From: Rhodoglobus vestalii
GTDB lineage: Bacteria > Actinomycetota > Actinomycetes > Actinomycetales > Microbacteriaceae
DNA length: 64,000 bases
Direction of reading: 5' to 3'
Assembly: GCF_006788895.1 (NCBI RefSeq)
Contig: NZ_VFRA01000001.1
Coordinates: 186,001 to 250,000, forward strand
The notes beneath the pieces are model-generated. The model was not told the DNA's origin. It saw nothing but the letters and a program-made list of their open reading frames with translations, and did no database searches. Of the stretch, positions 50,497 to 60,639 are shown one piece after another; position 1 is the stretch's first letter, and every line of letters starts with the position of its first letter. A program made the position numbers and the translations under genes.

Positions 50497-51912
50497 CGCC
50501 CGTCGCTCCAATTTTGCGAGCAGAAGCGCCTCAGTCAGGATTGCGCGTTTAAACACACCAAGGTGTAACGACTCATTGGGGCTGTGAGCCCGCGATTCAG
50601 GGTCTTCAACTCCCGTAACCAATATCTGAGCATCCGGAAACACCTCAACAAGATCAGAAATGAACGGAATAGATCCACCGATGCCAGTTTCAAGCGGTTC
50701 ATTACCCCACGCCTCAAACATCGCTGTCTTCACGACCTCAACCGCCCAGCCACTGGTATCCACCAAAAAAGGACTGCCACGATCGACATCAGAAATCTCA
50801 AGGTGAGCCCCAAACGGCGCATGTGCCTCAAGGTGCGCCTGCAGAGCGTCGAATGCGTCGTCCGGATCTTGACCGGGAGCAATACGTGCACTGATCTTCA
50901 CGGTGACCCTCGGTGCCAAAGTATTGGATGCATTCATCACCGTCGGTGCGTCGATTCCGGTAATCGTGATCGCGGGTTTGTGCCACAGGCGACTCAACAC
51001 TGTGCCAGTGCCAGCCGAGGACACGCCGTCGAGCAAGCCAGCCTCGTGCCGCAGCTTCTCTTCGCTGTAATCGGGCGTCGCGCCTTCGCGAGTGGATAGA
51101 CCATCAACCGCGACCGCACCATTCTCGTCGTGCAGAGTCGCAAGGAGCTTAACGGTGGCGAGCATTGCATCAGGCACCGCTCCCCCAAACATTCCCGAGT
51201 GCGATGCGTGAGCCAGCGTCGACACTTTGAGCTTGAACGTGACGTTGCCGCGCAAGCCAACCGTGAGAGACGGCGTATGGATGTCCCAGTTGTCGGAGTC
51301 GGCGACCACAATCACATCGGCGGCGAGCTTTTCGCGGTTCTCGGTGATGAAATTAGCGAACGAACGCGACCCGAATTCTTCTTCGCCCTCAAAGAAAGCC
51401 ACAAGCCCAAGATCGAAGTCCGTGCCGACCGCTGCGACAAACGCACGGATCGCCGCAACATGAGCCATGATGCCTGCCTTGTCGTCCGCGGCGCCGCGAC
51501 CATAAAGGCGATCACCACGCACCGTCGGTTCGAACGGTGGCGAATGCCAGTCCGCGTCCTGTCCGGGGGGCTGCACATCGTGGTGCGCATACAAAAGGAT
51601 GGTCGGTTTGCCGTTCTTGGCCTTACGCGTTGCCACCAATGCCGGATGCCCGAGGGTTGTCTCGTCAATCGGTGCACGCGCCAGTTCGACCCTGTCAAAG
51701 ATGCCGATACCCTCGATCAGGACCTTCGCCGCCTCAGCGCTGCGACTAACCTGCTCGGGGTCGAAACCGTCCCACGAAACTGACGGAATCCGGACCAGAG
51801 CTGAAAGCTCTGCGATTGTTGCCGGCATTGCTGCGATAACAGCCTCAGAAAGCACGGAGAGCAGGGGGTCAGAATTATTTGACGCGAACGTCGGCTGCAG
51901 CGGATGAGTCAT
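50494..51912 (-). CDS. M20 family dipeptidase
   Basis: A 472-residue zinc dipeptidase of the PepV/CNDP type. ILLYAHHDVQPPGQDADW (His and Asp), LYGRGAADDKAGIMAH (bridging Asp), GEEEFGSRSFANFI (Glu pair), RGNVTFKLKV, and SNTLAPRVTVKISARIAPG of the lid domain are visible; SPNESLHLG holds the C-terminal His. The start at ATG 51912 has TAAGAT 7 nt upstream. The substrates are probably peptide dipeptides. erpA follows. Confidence 0.93.
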   Translation of the reverse strand: MTHPLQPTFASNNSDPLLSVLSEAVIAAMPATIAELSALVRIPSVSWDGFDPEQVSRSAEAAKVLIEGIGIFDRVELARAPIDETTLGHPALVATRKAKNGKPTILLYAHHDVQPPGQDADWHSPPFEPTVRGDRLYGRGAADDKAGIMAHVAAIRAFVAAVGTDFDLGLVAFFEGEEEFGSRSFANFITENREKLAADVIVVADSDNWDIHTPSLTVGLRGNVTFKLKVSTLAHASHSGMFGGAVPDAMLATVKLLATLHDENGAVAVDGLSTREGATPDYSEEKLRHEAGLLDGVSSAGTGTVLSRLWHKPAITITGIDAPTVMNASNTLAPRVTVKISARIAPGQDPDDAFDALQAHLEAHAPFGAHLEISDVDRGSPFLVDTSGWAVEVVKTAMFEAWGNEPLETGIGGSIPFISDLVEVFPDAQILVTGVEDPESRAHSPNESLHLGVFKRAILTEALLLAKLERRA

Positions 51913-51919
51913 ACGAGTA

Positions 51920-51925
51920 ATCTTA
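51920..51925 (-). promoter_or_regulatory. -10 element of M20 dipeptidase gene (leaderless)
   Basis: TAAGAT on the minus strand, 7 nt upstream of the ATG at 51912. Confidence 0.5.
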
Positions 51926-51950
51926 GATCGACACCAACGCAAGGAACCCA

Positions 51951-52529
51951 GTGGTAAAAGCATCTTCGACCGGTAGCGACTCGACTCCCGACACCCCGCC
52001 TGACAATGAAACTGTCATCGGTAAGGGACGCCCGACACCCACACGCAAAGAACGTGAGGCCGCCAACCTGCGCCCTCTGGTCTCTGACGACCGCAAGGAA
52101 GCCCGTCGCCAGGCTCGCACTCAGACGCAGGCAGCGCGCGAACGAGCGCGAATCGGTATGGCCAATGGCGAAGAGAGGTACCTGCCGGCCCGTGATCGCG
52201 GGCCGCAAAAGCGGTTTGTTCGAGACTATGTTGACGCACGATTCAGCGTGGGTGAACTGCTCATTCCGGCAATGTTTATCGTCATCATCCTGACCCTCTT
52301 TCCCCAACCAGAGGTGCAGATCTTTGGGCTGTTTGCGCTCTGGGGCTTCTTTCTGATCGCCACGATCGACGCCATTCTGCTCGGGCTGCGACTTCGTCGA
52401 AAAGTAGCCGAAAAATTCGGCGAATCACGCGCGGAAAAAGTTCGCTGGTACGCGGCAATGCGATCACTCCAGCTGCGCATCATGCGCCTTCCCAAACCAC
52501 AGGTGAAGCGCGGGCAACACCCCAGCTGA
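51951..52529 (+). CDS. DUF3043 membrane protein
   Basis: A 192-residue actinobacterial family protein. The charged N-terminus has GKGRPTPTRKEREAANLRPL and PARDRGPQKRFVRDYVDARF, both family hallmarks. Two TM segments follow (LLIPAMFIVIILTLFP, FGLFALWGFFLIATIDAILLG), then a basic, RGxxxxR-like tail (MRSLQLRIMRLPKPQVKRG). The function is unknown. The GTG start has AAGGA six nt upstream. It is divergent from the M20 dipeptidase gene. Confidence 0.92.
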   Translation: MVKASSTGSDSTPDTPPDNETVIGKGRPTPTRKEREAANLRPLVSDDRKEARRQARTQTQAARERARIGMANGEERYLPARDRGPQKRFVRDYVDARFSVGELLIPAMFIVIILTLFPQPEVQIFGLFALWGFFLIATIDAILLGLRLRRKVAEKFGESRAEKVRWYAAMRSLQLRIMRLPKPQVKRGQHPS

Positions 52530-52562
52530 CCTGCAAGCCCAGAGCGACCGGCGCGAATAGGA

Positions 52563-53597
52563 CTAGTCGGCGCGTTGGGCGTCCAGTATCCTCGCGAGTT
52601 CGCGGTTGATGGTGCGAGCCCACAACGGGCCGTAGTAAAGAAAGCCGGTATAACCCTGGACCAGGGTGGCACCTTCGCGCAAGCGCTGGGCGACATCCTC
52701 CGCAGTTTCGACCCCGCCAACAGAGATCACGCAAAACTCGGAAGGAACAACGGCGCGAATTACTCGCAATAGTTCTAGCGACCGCGCAGCGACAGGCTTG
52801 CCCGATAAACCTCCGGCACCAGCCGCATCGACGATATGCGATTCTGTCGCCAGACCTTCGCGCGAGAGTGTCGTGTTTGTCGCGATGATGCCGTCGAGTT
52901 CATCGACAGCAAGCTGCGCGATCGCGGAAGCTTCGGCGTCCGAGACATCGGGAGCAATCTTCACGAGCACCGGGGTTGCACCGGCGGCAGCCTTCACGGC
53001 AGTGAGCAGTGGTTTCAACTTGTCGATCTCTTGTAGTCCGCGCAGCCCCGGAGTGTTTGGCGAACTCACATTGACAACAAGGTAGTCAGCCAAGGGCGCG
53101 AGCGCTCTCGTGCTTGTGAGGTAATCGTCAATAGCATCGTCGACGGCAACGACTCGCGACTTACCGATGTTCACGCCTATCACCGGCCGTTGTGATCGCC
53201 GTCGTGCGCGCTCAACCACCTTCGACGCCGCGAGAGCGCCAGCGTTGTTGAAGCCCATTCGGTTGATAACACCTCGATCGGCAATAAGCCGAAAAAGTCG
53301 TGGCTTGGGGTTCCCCCGCTGTGGTAACGCGGTAATGGTGCCTACTTCGACGTGACCGAAACCTAATTGGCCAAGCCCGCGAATGCCTGCGCCCGACTTG
53401 TCGAAACCTGCCGCAACGCCGAAAGGCGATTCGAAGCTCAGGCCCAAGGTTTCAACTCGCAGTATCGGGTCCGGGGTGCGCTGCAATAAACGACCGATGC
53501 CCAGCACCGGAAGAGCTCGAATTACTGAGAATGCCAGCGAATGAGCAAACTCGGGATCAAGGCGTCTGAGAACGTTGCGAAAAAGGAACTCATACAT
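52563..53597 (-). CDS. pyrD: Dihydroorotate dehydrogenase (quinone)
   Basis: A 344-residue class 2 enzyme of UMP synthesis. MYEFLFRNVLRRLDPEFAHSLAF is the membrane-associating N-terminus. FMN barrel segments: SPFGVAAGFDKSG, NRMGFNNAGA, VNVSSPNTPGLRGLQ (catalytic Ser region), PVLVKIAPD, IIATNTTLSREGL, AGGLSGKPVAARSLEL and VISVGGVETAEDVAQRLREGATLVQGYTGFLYYGP. ATG 53597 is preferred over GTG 53609. It is isolated from other pyr genes. Confidence 0.96.
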   Translation of the reverse strand: MYEFLFRNVLRRLDPEFAHSLAFSVIRALPVLGIGRLLQRTPDPILRVETLGLSFESPFGVAAGFDKSGAGIRGLGQLGFGHVEVGTITALPQRGNPKPRLFRLIADRGVINRMGFNNAGALAASKVVERARRRSQRPVIGVNIGKSRVVAVDDAIDDYLTSTRALAPLADYLVVNVSSPNTPGLRGLQEIDKLKPLLTAVKAAAGATPVLVKIAPDVSDAEASAIAQLAVDELDGIIATNTTLSREGLATESHIVDAAGAGGLSGKPVAARSLELLRVIRAVVPSEFCVISVGGVETAEDVAQRLREGATLVQGYTGFLYYGPLWARTINRELARILDAQRAD

Positions 53598-53647
53598 GGG
53601 AAACGGCACTCTCAGCGTTAGAAGAAGATGGACACAAGATGACCGAA

Positions 53648-54106
53648 CTACGCGGTTGTGCCGTGGTCCAAGCGAAGCTGGCTGATCGCCATATCAAAAT
53701 CTTCGAGTGAATCGAACGCCTGATAGACACTCGCGAAACGTAGGTAAGCGACCTCGTCGAGTTCGCGCAGGGGCGAGAGAATCGCCAAACCGATTTCGTT
53801 CGCATCAATTTGAGCCGCGCCCGTGGCACGAATTGCCTCTTCCACTTTTTGAGCAAGAACAGCAAGATCGGTATCAGTGACTGGTCGTCCCTGGCACGCT
53901 TTGCGCACGCCGCTGACGATCTTCTCACGACTGAACGACTCGACGACTCCATTGCGCTTGATCACGTTGAGTGATGCGGTTTCTGTTGTCGAGAACCTCC
54001 TGCCGCACTCGGGGCATTGTCTGCGCCGTCGAATCGAAAGACCATCGTCACTCGTGCGAGAGTCAACAACCCTGGTGTCGGGATGCCTACAGAAAGGGCA
54101 ATACAT
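53648..54106 (-). CDS. nrdR: Transcriptional repressor NrdR
   Basis: A 152-residue regulator of ribonucleotide reductase genes. The N-terminal zinc ribbon is [17 protein letters not shown] with [12 protein letters not shown]. The ATP-cone domain has [24 protein letters not shown] and [19 protein letters not shown]. Full length for the family. hisD ends 24 bp upstream on the same strand. No nrd genes are in the window, so its targets lie elsewhere. Confidence 0.97.
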   Translation of the reverse strand: MYCPFCRHPDTRVVDSRTSDDGLSIRRRRQCPECGRRFSTTETASLNVIKRNGVVESFSREKIVSGVRKACQGRPVTDTDLAVLAQKVEEAIRATGAAQIDANEIGLAILSPLRELDEVAYLRFASVYQAFDSLEDFDMAISQLRLDHGTTA

Positions 54107-54129
54107 AGTGCCCTAAGCGTAGCCGGTTA

Positions 54130-55440
54130 CTACTCGTGGAACCGTGCACTCACGGCCGCGCCGTGAGCAGGAAGATCTTCCGCGGTACTGAGCGCGACAA
54201 TGTGCGGCTCAAGGGCACGAAGTGCCTCTTGGCTATAACGGACCACCTGCTGGGGCCGCAGGAACGTATACGCACCGAGCCCCGACGAGAACCGTGATTG
54301 CCCGCCGGTGGGAAGCACGTGATTAGAGCCAGCGAGATAGTCTCCCAGACTCACCGGGGAATGTGACCCAAGGAAAATTGCACCAGCGTTGTCGATCATG
54401 TCCAGCACGCTGCCCGACTCCTCGGTCTGAATCTCCAAGTGTTCCGGACCGTAGGCATTACTCAGCGCAGCGGCCGCCGCCATATCACTCACCAACACGA
54501 TCGCCGACTGCTGACCGTCGAGGGCAATTCGCGCACGCTCCGAATGGCGCATTTCAGAAAGCTGTTTGGCGAGTTCGGTGCGCACAGCATCAGCGAGATT
54601 TTCTGAGTCCGTAACCAAGACCGCAGAAGCAAGTTCGTCATGCTCCGCCTGGCTCAACAGATCTGCAGCCACGAGCCTGGCATCAGCAGCCGCGTCCGCG
54701 ATGATCAGAATCTCCGTTGGGCCAGCCTCTGAATCGATACCAACGATGCCACGCACCGCTCGCTTGGCCGCAGCGACGTAGACATTGCCCGGGCCAGTGA
54801 TGATGTCAACGGGATCGAGACCTAAATCAGGAATTCCATACGCGAACGCACCGATCGCTCCAGCGCCTCCCATTGCATAAACCTCGTCGACCCCTAAGAG
54901 GCCTGCGGCCCCAAGAATTGTCGGATGCACGGTTCCCCCGAAATTGCGCTGGGGAGGTGACGCGAGAGCCACCGACGACACGCCGGCCACTTGAGCGGGC
55001 ACAACATTCATCACGACACTCGAAGGGTAAACAGCCTTTCCGCCGGGAACGTAAAGGCCAACCCGATTGACAGGTTGCCACCGCTGTACAACCTCTGCGC
55101 CATCGCCCAACTCAGTCATGATCGGCGGAGGCACTTGGGCCTTGCTCGCGGTGCGGACACGGTCGATAGCAAGCTCGAGAGCCTCGCGCACGGCCGGCTC
55201 AAGTGCTCGTGTTGCTCGATTAATTTCGTCAGCGTGGATGCGCACTCGGTCAGGTCGTACGCGATCCAATCGCTCAGCCTGGTCGAGCAACGCCTGCTCG
55301 CCTCGCTCACGAACGTCGTCGATTAGCAGCATCGCTGTAGCAAAAGCGGCGGATACATCCAACTGCGCACGAGGGATGACGCGGGAAAGGTCAGCGCGGC
55401 TCGAAGTGGCGGCGCGAAGATCGATTGTATTCAGCAACAT
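54130..55440 (-). CDS. hisD: Histidinol dehydrogenase
   Basis: A 436-residue NAD- and zinc-dependent enzyme catalysing the last two steps of histidine synthesis. It has VGLYVPGGKAVYPSSVVMNVVPAQVAGV, LLGVDEVYAMGGAGAIGAFAYG, GPGNVYVAAAKRAVRG, DSEAGPTEILIIAD, SQAEHDELASAVLVT, and the zinc/catalytic NAYGPEHLEI and GSNHVLPTGGQSRFSSGL. A GGGGGAG Shine-Dalgarno precedes the ATG. It is divergent from the flavin reductase gene. Confidence 0.97.
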   Translation of the reverse strand: MLLNTIDLRAATSSRADLSRVIPRAQLDVSAAFATAMLLIDDVRERGEQALLDQAERLDRVRPDRVRIHADEINRATRALEPAVREALELAIDRVRTASKAQVPPPIMTELGDGAEVVQRWQPVNRVGLYVPGGKAVYPSSVVMNVVPAQVAGVSSVALASPPQRNFGGTVHPTILGAAGLLGVDEVYAMGGAGAIGAFAYGIPDLGLDPVDIITGPGNVYVAAAKRAVRGIVGIDSEAGPTEILIIADAAADARLVAADLLSQAEHDELASAVLVTDSENLADAVRTELAKQLSEMRHSERARIALDGQQSAIVLVSDMAAAAALSNAYGPEHLEIQTEESGSVLDMIDNAGAIFLGSHSPVSLGDYLAGSNHVLPTGGQSRFSSGLGAYTFLRPQQVVRYSQEALRALEPHIVALSTAEDLPAHGAAVSARFHE

Positions 55441-55508
55441 GGCTCCCCCATGTTAGTTCGTTCTGTACGAGGAATTTCTGCGCGCCGATTAGGCTTGAGG
55501 TTGAGGAT

Positions 55509-56012
55509 ATGGATAATTCAGCAGCAACAATCGGCATCGACGCGTTCAAGAGCGCCTTCAGACGTCACGCGGCTGGTGTCGCAGTCGTGACGTCGATCGC
55601 ACCCGACGGTCGCCCTGTGGGATTCACCGCAACGTCGCTAGCGTCGCTGGCGGCCGTTCCCCCGCTGGCAACCTTCAATATGGCGCAGATATCGAGCTCT
55701 TGGCCCGCCATCACCGTGGGCAATCTGGTCGCGATTCACATGATCGGGCCGCGAAGCCGCCACCTCGCCGAACGCATGGCCGCCGACCACGATCTACGCT
55801 TCGTTGGCGATCACTGGCATGCCGACGACAGTGGCCTGCCACTGCTCGATGGAGCGACCGCCATTGCGATTGGACGCATCATCGACGTGCATCCCGTGCA
55901 TAATAACGCCGTGGTGGTAGTCGAAATCGATCACGGCATTCTGGGTGACGAAGACGAAGCCCTGATTTACCACGAACGCGCCTACATGCGCCCGCACAGC
56001 CTCGACAACTAA
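55509..56012 (+). CDS. Flavin reductase-like (FMN-binding split barrel) protein
   Basis: 167 residues from the ATG at 55509, with GAGG just upstream and a TAGGCT -10 a little further up (short leader). It has the split-barrel pattern AFKSAFRRHAAGVAVVTSIA, PVGFTATSLASLAAVPPLAT, and SRHLAERMAADHDLRFVGDHWH, and ends with a GDEDEALIYHERAYM strand. It reduces or binds FMN for a partner enzyme; the partner is unknown. A terminator follows. Confidence 0.92.
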   Translation: MDNSAATIGIDAFKSAFRRHAAGVAVVTSIAPDGRPVGFTATSLASLAAVPPLATFNMAQISSSWPAITVGNLVAIHMIGPRSRHLAERMAADHDLRFVGDHWHADDSGLPLLDGATAIAIGRIIDVHPVHNNAVVVVEIDHGILGDEDEALIYHERAYMRPHSLDN

Positions 56013-56068
56013 GTTCCTCTGACCCGCTCAGTCAGCAACCAGCCCGGTCGGCGGCCAAGCTCCGCAGC

Positions 56069-56099
56069 CGGGGCTGCGCCGCGTAGAGGCCCCCTTTTT
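56069..56099 (+). terminator. Intrinsic terminator after flavin reductase gene
   Basis: GGGGC stem with GCCCC, loop CTGCGCCGCGTAGAG-like, then CTTTTT on the plus strand. It lies between the convergent flavin reductase and dnaE genes. Confidence 0.65.
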
Positions 56100-56102
56100 C
56101 GG

Positions 56103-59100
56103 CTACCCCAGACATCCCGGGCCGAGAAGGGTCTTAAGCTCGCCATAGAGATCCGCAGAAACTTTCACCCGATAGGGAACTTCGAAGACTCGAGCAACGT
56201 CATCGCGCACGAGACGTAACCGCACCTCGACTTCGCCAGAATGCCGGATGAGAACATCGCTGAGCCCCAGGACCACGTCAGTCGTAGCCCGTTGTTCATT
56301 GATCGACACCACGATCGGACCGGATCCTAAGCTTGGACCCAGTTCGGGCGAGAACATGCTGACCGCGTGCAGATTCATGCCATCATCCCGTGCACTAGCG
56401 CGCCCACGCACGACAACGATTGAATCGTTGATAAGGCCAGGGGCAAACTCCTGATACGTCTTTCCCAAGAACATGACGCTGATCTCGCCGCCAAAATCCT
56501 CCACTGTCACAATGCCGTACTGGTTGCCGCTGTTTCGGGCTACACGGTGCTGAACACTCGTCACCAAGCCCGCGATGGATACATGCTCGCCATCGGAAAC
56601 CACATCACCAGACAAAACCTCGGTGATCGTCGCATCCTGATGCTTCGCTAGCTGCAACTCCAGCCCGGATAGCGGGTGATCAGAGACATAAAGCCCCAAC
56701 ATTTCGCGCTCGAACGCAAGCTTGTCGCGCTTTGACCACTCTGGTCGATCGGGAACACCATCATCGCTTTCGTCGAAATCAAAGATGCCACCGAACAAAT
56801 CAACTTGACCGTTTGCCTCGTTGCGTTTGAGGCTCACCGCTGAGTCACATGCATCTTCGTGAATCTCAAGCAGACCCCGGCGGGTAGCTCCAAGAGAGTC
56901 AAAGGCGCCCGATTTAATGAGCGATTCCACCGTGCGCTTGTTGGCAACCTGGATGGGGACCTTGCGCAAATAATCGTGGAACGACTCGAAGCGCCCCTTT
57001 TCGGTGCGAGCCCGTACAATCTGTTCGACCACCGACGCTCCAACGTTCCGAACTGCGCCGAGGCCAAAGCGGATGTCACCGACGACGGCGGTGAAGTTGA
57101 CGGTCGACTCATTGACGTCGGGGGCCAACACTCGGATCCCCATGCGGCGGCACTCGCTCAGATACATGCCCAACTTGTCTTTGGAGTCGCCAACGCTCGT
57201 GAGAAGCGCGGCCATGTACTCGGCCGGGTAGTTAGCTTTGAGGTAAGCGGTCCAGTAGCTGAGTACGCCATAGCCGGCGCTGTGTGCCTTGTTGAACGCG
57301 TAGTCGGCAAACGGCATGAGCGTTTCCCACAGCACTTTTACCGCTTCCTTGCTGAAGCCGTTCTCGAGCATTCCGCTCTCGAATCCGATAAACTGCTGGT
57401 CGAGCTCTTCTTTTTTCTTCTTGCCCATCGCGCGACGCAAAACATCTGCTTGGCCAAGAGTGAACCCGGCGACTTTCTGAGCAACCGACATGACCTGCTC
57501 TTGATAGACGATTAGTCCAAATGTGGTGCCCAAAATCTCGCGGAGCGGCTCTTCAAGCTCTGGATGGATAGCATCGATGCCCTCAAGTCTGTTTTTGCGC
57601 AGAGCATACTTCGTGTGAGAGTTCATTCCCATGGGGCCAGGGCGGTAGAGCGCGATGACGGCAGAAATGTCTTCGAAGTTGGTCGGCTTTAGCTGCTTGA
57701 GCAGCGCCCGCATCGGTCCGCCATCGAGTTGAAACACACCCAGGGTATCGCCGCGAGCGAGCAGGTCATAGGTTTTCTGGTCGGCATCGAGATCGAGGTC
57801 CTCGATCACGAGGGGTGACCCTGTGTTCGCTTTGATCATGGTCAGTGCGTCTTCGATCACCGTGAGGTTCCGCAGACCCAAGAAATCCATCTTGATGAGG
57901 CCAAGACTCTCGAGTGGCGGCTGATCGAACTGGGTAATGATGGCGCCATCATCTTCGCGACGCATGATCGGAAGGACGTCAAGCAATGGTTCAGCCGAGA
58001 GCACGACACCGGCCGCGTGAACCCCCCACTGCCGCTTCAGCCCCTCGAGACCGACCGCAGTCTCGAAGACTTTGGCGGCGTCGGCGTCGGTATCGACGAT
58101 CCCGCGAATATCTGCTGCCTCTTTGTAGCGTGCTGCGTCTTTGTTGCGCACGTCGCTGAGGGAAATGTCCTTACCCATAATTGCGGGCGGCATAGCCTTG
58201 GTGAGTTTCTCGCCTACCGAGTACGGCATCCCCAGCACGCGCGCAGAGTCCTTGAGCGCCTGCTTGGCCTTGATAGTGCCATAGGTGACGATCTGTGCGA
58301 CCCGGTCGTCCCCATATTTTTCCGTGACGTAGCGGATGACTTCGCCTCGTCGCCGATCATCAAAGTCGACATCGACGTCGGGCATTGATACCCGCTCGGG
58401 GTTCAGAAACCGCTCAAAGATGAGCCCGTGCGCTAGCGGGTCTAGTTCGGTGATTCCCACCGCGTATGACGCCATCGAGCCAGCCGCAGAACCCCGACCT
58501 GGACCGACCCTAATGCCCTGTGCTTTAGCCCACTGGATGAAGTCGGCGACCACTAAGAAGTAGCCTGGGAACCCCATCTGCTGAATAACATCCACCTCAT
58601 ACTTCGCCTGTGCGAGATGCGCCTCAGACGGAACATTGTTGAAGCGCTTATTCATGCCACGGGCGACCTCCTTCTCAAACCACGTTGCTTCGGTCTCCCC
58701 CTCGGGCACGGGGAACCGGGGCATGAGGTCGCGACCCTCAAAGCTGATCTCACAGCGCTCCGCGATCAGCAGAGTGTTGTCACAGGCCTCGGGATGTTCG
58801 CGGAACAACGAACGCATCTCAGCCGCTGACTTGAGGTAGAACTCGTTCGAATCGAACTTGAAACGGTTGGGGTCATCAAGGGTCGAGGCTGACTGCACGC
58901 AGAGCAGCGCCGCATGAGCGGTGGCATCGTGGGAGTGCGTGTAGTGCAAGTCGTTGGTGGCTAGTAGCGGCATCCCCAGTTCCTTGGCGAGCCTGAGAAG
59001 GTCCTGCATCGTGCGACGCTCAATATCGATGCCGTGGTCCATGATTTCGGCGAAGAAATTCTCCTTGCCGAAAATGTCTTGAAAATCGGCAGCGGCCTGG

Positions 59101-59621
59101 CGCGCTTCGTCGTACTGACCGAGACGAAGTCTTGTTTGCACCTCGCCTCCGACACATCCGGTGGTGGCGATAATGCCTTTCGAGTACTGGCTGAGCAGCT
59201 CTCGGTCCATTCGGGGCTTAAAATAGAACCCCTCAATCGACGCCGTCGACGACATTCGGAACAGGTTGTGCATGCCCTCATTGTTTTGCGACAGCAAAGT
59301 CATGTGCGTATACGCACCGCTGCCGCCGACATCATCGCGAGTCTGATGGCTCCCGCCCCAGCGCACTCGCGTTTTATCTCCGCGAGCCGTGCCCGGCGTA
59401 ATGTACGCCTCGGTCCCGATAATCGGTTTGATGCCACGCGCGGTGGCCGACTTCCAGAAGTCGTAGGCACCGAACATGTTGCCGTGATCGGTGATCGCAA
59501 TCGCCGGCATGCCCTGTTCAACAGCGGCATCGAGCAATGGCCCGACACGCGCAGCACCGTCGAGCATCGAGTACTCGCTATGAACATGCAAATGCACAAA
59601 CGAGTCGTTATTAGCAGCCAC
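56103..59621 (-). CDS. dnaE: DNA polymerase III alpha subunit
   Basis: About 1172 residues, full length for DnaE1. The N-terminal PHP domain has FVHLHVHSEYSMLDGAAR and AIAITDHGNMFGAYDF. The polymerase active-site aspartates are in PDVDVDFDDRRRGEVIRYV. Other family blocks: GRGSAAGSMASYAVGIT, QWGVHAAGVVLS, FNKAHSAGYGVLSYWTAYLKANYP (finger), and a C-terminal OB-fold (VSIAGLVTSVQHRVARNSG). GTG 59621 is preferred because GGAG lies 5 nt upstream; GTG 59627 is possible. It replicates the chromosome. Confidence 0.97.
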   Translation of the reverse strand: MAANNDSFVHLHVHSEYSMLDGAARVGPLLDAAVEQGMPAIAITDHGNMFGAYDFWKSATARGIKPIIGTEAYITPGTARGDKTRVRWGGSHQTRDDVGGSGAYTHMTLLSQNNEGMHNLFRMSSTASIEGFYFKPRMDRELLSQYSKGIIATTGCVGGEVQTRLRLGQYDEARQAAADFQDIFGKENFFAEIMDHGIDIERRTMQDLLRLAKELGMPLLATNDLHYTHSHDATAHAALLCVQSASTLDDPNRFKFDSNEFYLKSAAEMRSLFREHPEACDNTLLIAERCEISFEGRDLMPRFPVPEGETEATWFEKEVARGMNKRFNNVPSEAHLAQAKYEVDVIQQMGFPGYFLVVADFIQWAKAQGIRVGPGRGSAAGSMASYAVGITELDPLAHGLIFERFLNPERVSMPDVDVDFDDRRRGEVIRYVTEKYGDDRVAQIVTYGTIKAKQALKDSARVLGMPYSVGEKLTKAMPPAIMGKDISLSDVRNKDAARYKEAADIRGIVDTDADAAKVFETAVGLEGLKRQWGVHAAGVVLSAEPLLDVLPIMRREDDGAIITQFDQPPLESLGLIKMDFLGLRNLTVIEDALTMIKANTGSPLVIEDLDLDADQKTYDLLARGDTLGVFQLDGGPMRALLKQLKPTNFEDISAVIALYRPGPMGMNSHTKYALRKNRLEGIDAIHPELEEPLREILGTTFGLIVYQEQVMSVAQKVAGFTLGQADVLRRAMGKKKKEELDQQFIGFESGMLENGFSKEAVKVLWETLMPFADYAFNKAHSAGYGVLSYWTAYLKANYPAEYMAALLTSVGDSKDKLGMYLSECRRMGIRVLAPDVNESTVNFTAVVGDIRFGLGAVRNVGASVVEQIVRARTEKGRFESFHDYLRKVPIQVANKRTVESLIKSGAFDSLGATRRGLLEIHEDACDSAVSLKRNEANGQVDLFGGIFDFDESDDGVPDRPEWSKRDKLAFEREMLGLYVSDHPLSGLELQLAKHQDATITEVLSGDVVSDGEHVSIAGLVTSVQHRVARNSGNQYGIVTVEDFGGEISVMFLGKTYQEFAPGLINDSIVVVRGRASARDDGMNLHAVSMFSPELGPSLGSGPIVVSINEQRATTDVVLGLSDVLIRHSGEVEVRLRLVRDDVARVFEVPYRVKVSADLYGELKTLLGPGCLG

Positions 59622-59688
59622 AGACACTCCGAATTCTTTCGAAATCAAGCCTAAGCCAGCGCCGCAAACAGACTCTAACTGACGCGCC

Positions 59689-60609
59689 CTAGTCGGTGCG
59701 AAGCACCTCAAGTGCAGCCTGAAGGTCAGACGGATATCGCGACGCGAACCGCACCTCTTCGCCGGTCGCTGGATGTGTGAAACCCAGTTTGTGGGCGTGC
59801 AGCCACTGGCGGGTCAGTCCAAGCTTGGCTGAAATCGTGGGGTCGGCCCCGTACATGCTGTCGCCGACACACGGATGCCGCTGCGCAGCCATGTGCACGC
59901 GGATTTGATGAGTGCGCCCGGTTTCAAGGTGAACTTCAACCAACGCAGCAGAAGGGAACGCTTCGAGCGTCTCGTAGTGAGTGATGGAGTCTTTGCCACC
60001 AGCAACAACAGCGAATTTCCAGCTCGACCCCGGATGCCGACCGATCGGAGCATCGATAGTTCCCGATAGTGGATCAGGATGCCCCTGCACAATTGCGTGA
60101 TAGATCTTGTCTACTTGTCGATCGTGGAACGCACGTTTGAGGGCGGTGTACGCCACTTCCGACTTCGCGACAACCATCAGCCCACTTGTTCCCGCGTCAA
60201 GTCGGTGTACAATTCCCGCCCGCTCAGCAGCTCCCGACGTTGAGATTCGATATCCAGCGCCGGCGAGAGCTCCCAGCACGGTAACGCCATCCCATCCAAC
60301 CGATGGGTGGGATGCGATCCCGGGAGGTTTGTCGACAACGACAATGTGCTCATCGTTGTAAATGATGCCCAGACTGTCAAGCACAACCGGAACGATCTGT
60401 GGTTCTGATTTGGAGACCCAGGATACTTCGAGCCAGGCAGCTGCGGCGAGACGGTCAGACTTACCCACTTCCACCCCATCCATTCTCACTCCCCCTGCTT
60501 GTGCGACTTCCGCGGCAAAGGTGCGTGAGAATCCAAGGAGCTTCGCTAGAGCGGCGTCTACGCGCTGCCCAGCGAGCCCTTCAGGAACCGGCATATTACG
60601 GGTTTCCAC
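59689..60609 (-). CDS. RluD-family pseudouridine synthase
   Basis: A 306-residue enzyme modifying rRNA uridines. An N-terminal S4 RNA-binding domain ([26 protein letters not shown]) precedes the catalytic domain: [33 protein letters not shown] (catalytic Asp in HRLDAGTSG), [27 protein letters not shown]. The GTG start has a strong GAGGAG Shine-Dalgarno. In related genomes lspA lies directly upstream; here divIVA does. Confidence 0.94.
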   Translation of the reverse strand: METRNMPVPEGLAGQRVDAALAKLLGFSRTFAAEVAQAGGVRMDGVEVGKSDRLAAAAWLEVSWVSKSEPQIVPVVLDSLGIIYNDEHIVVVDKPPGIASHPSVGWDGVTVLGALAGAGYRISTSGAAERAGIVHRLDAGTSGLMVVAKSEVAYTALKRAFHDRQVDKIYHAIVQGHPDPLSGTIDAPIGRHPGSSWKFAVVAGGKDSITHYETLEAFPSAALVEVHLETGRTHQIRVHMAAQRHPCVGDSMYGADPTISAKLGLTRQWLHAHKLGFTHPATGEEVRFASRYPSDLQAALEVLRTD

Positions 60610-60639
60610 TACTGCTCCTCGAATTTCTCACTGGTGAAG

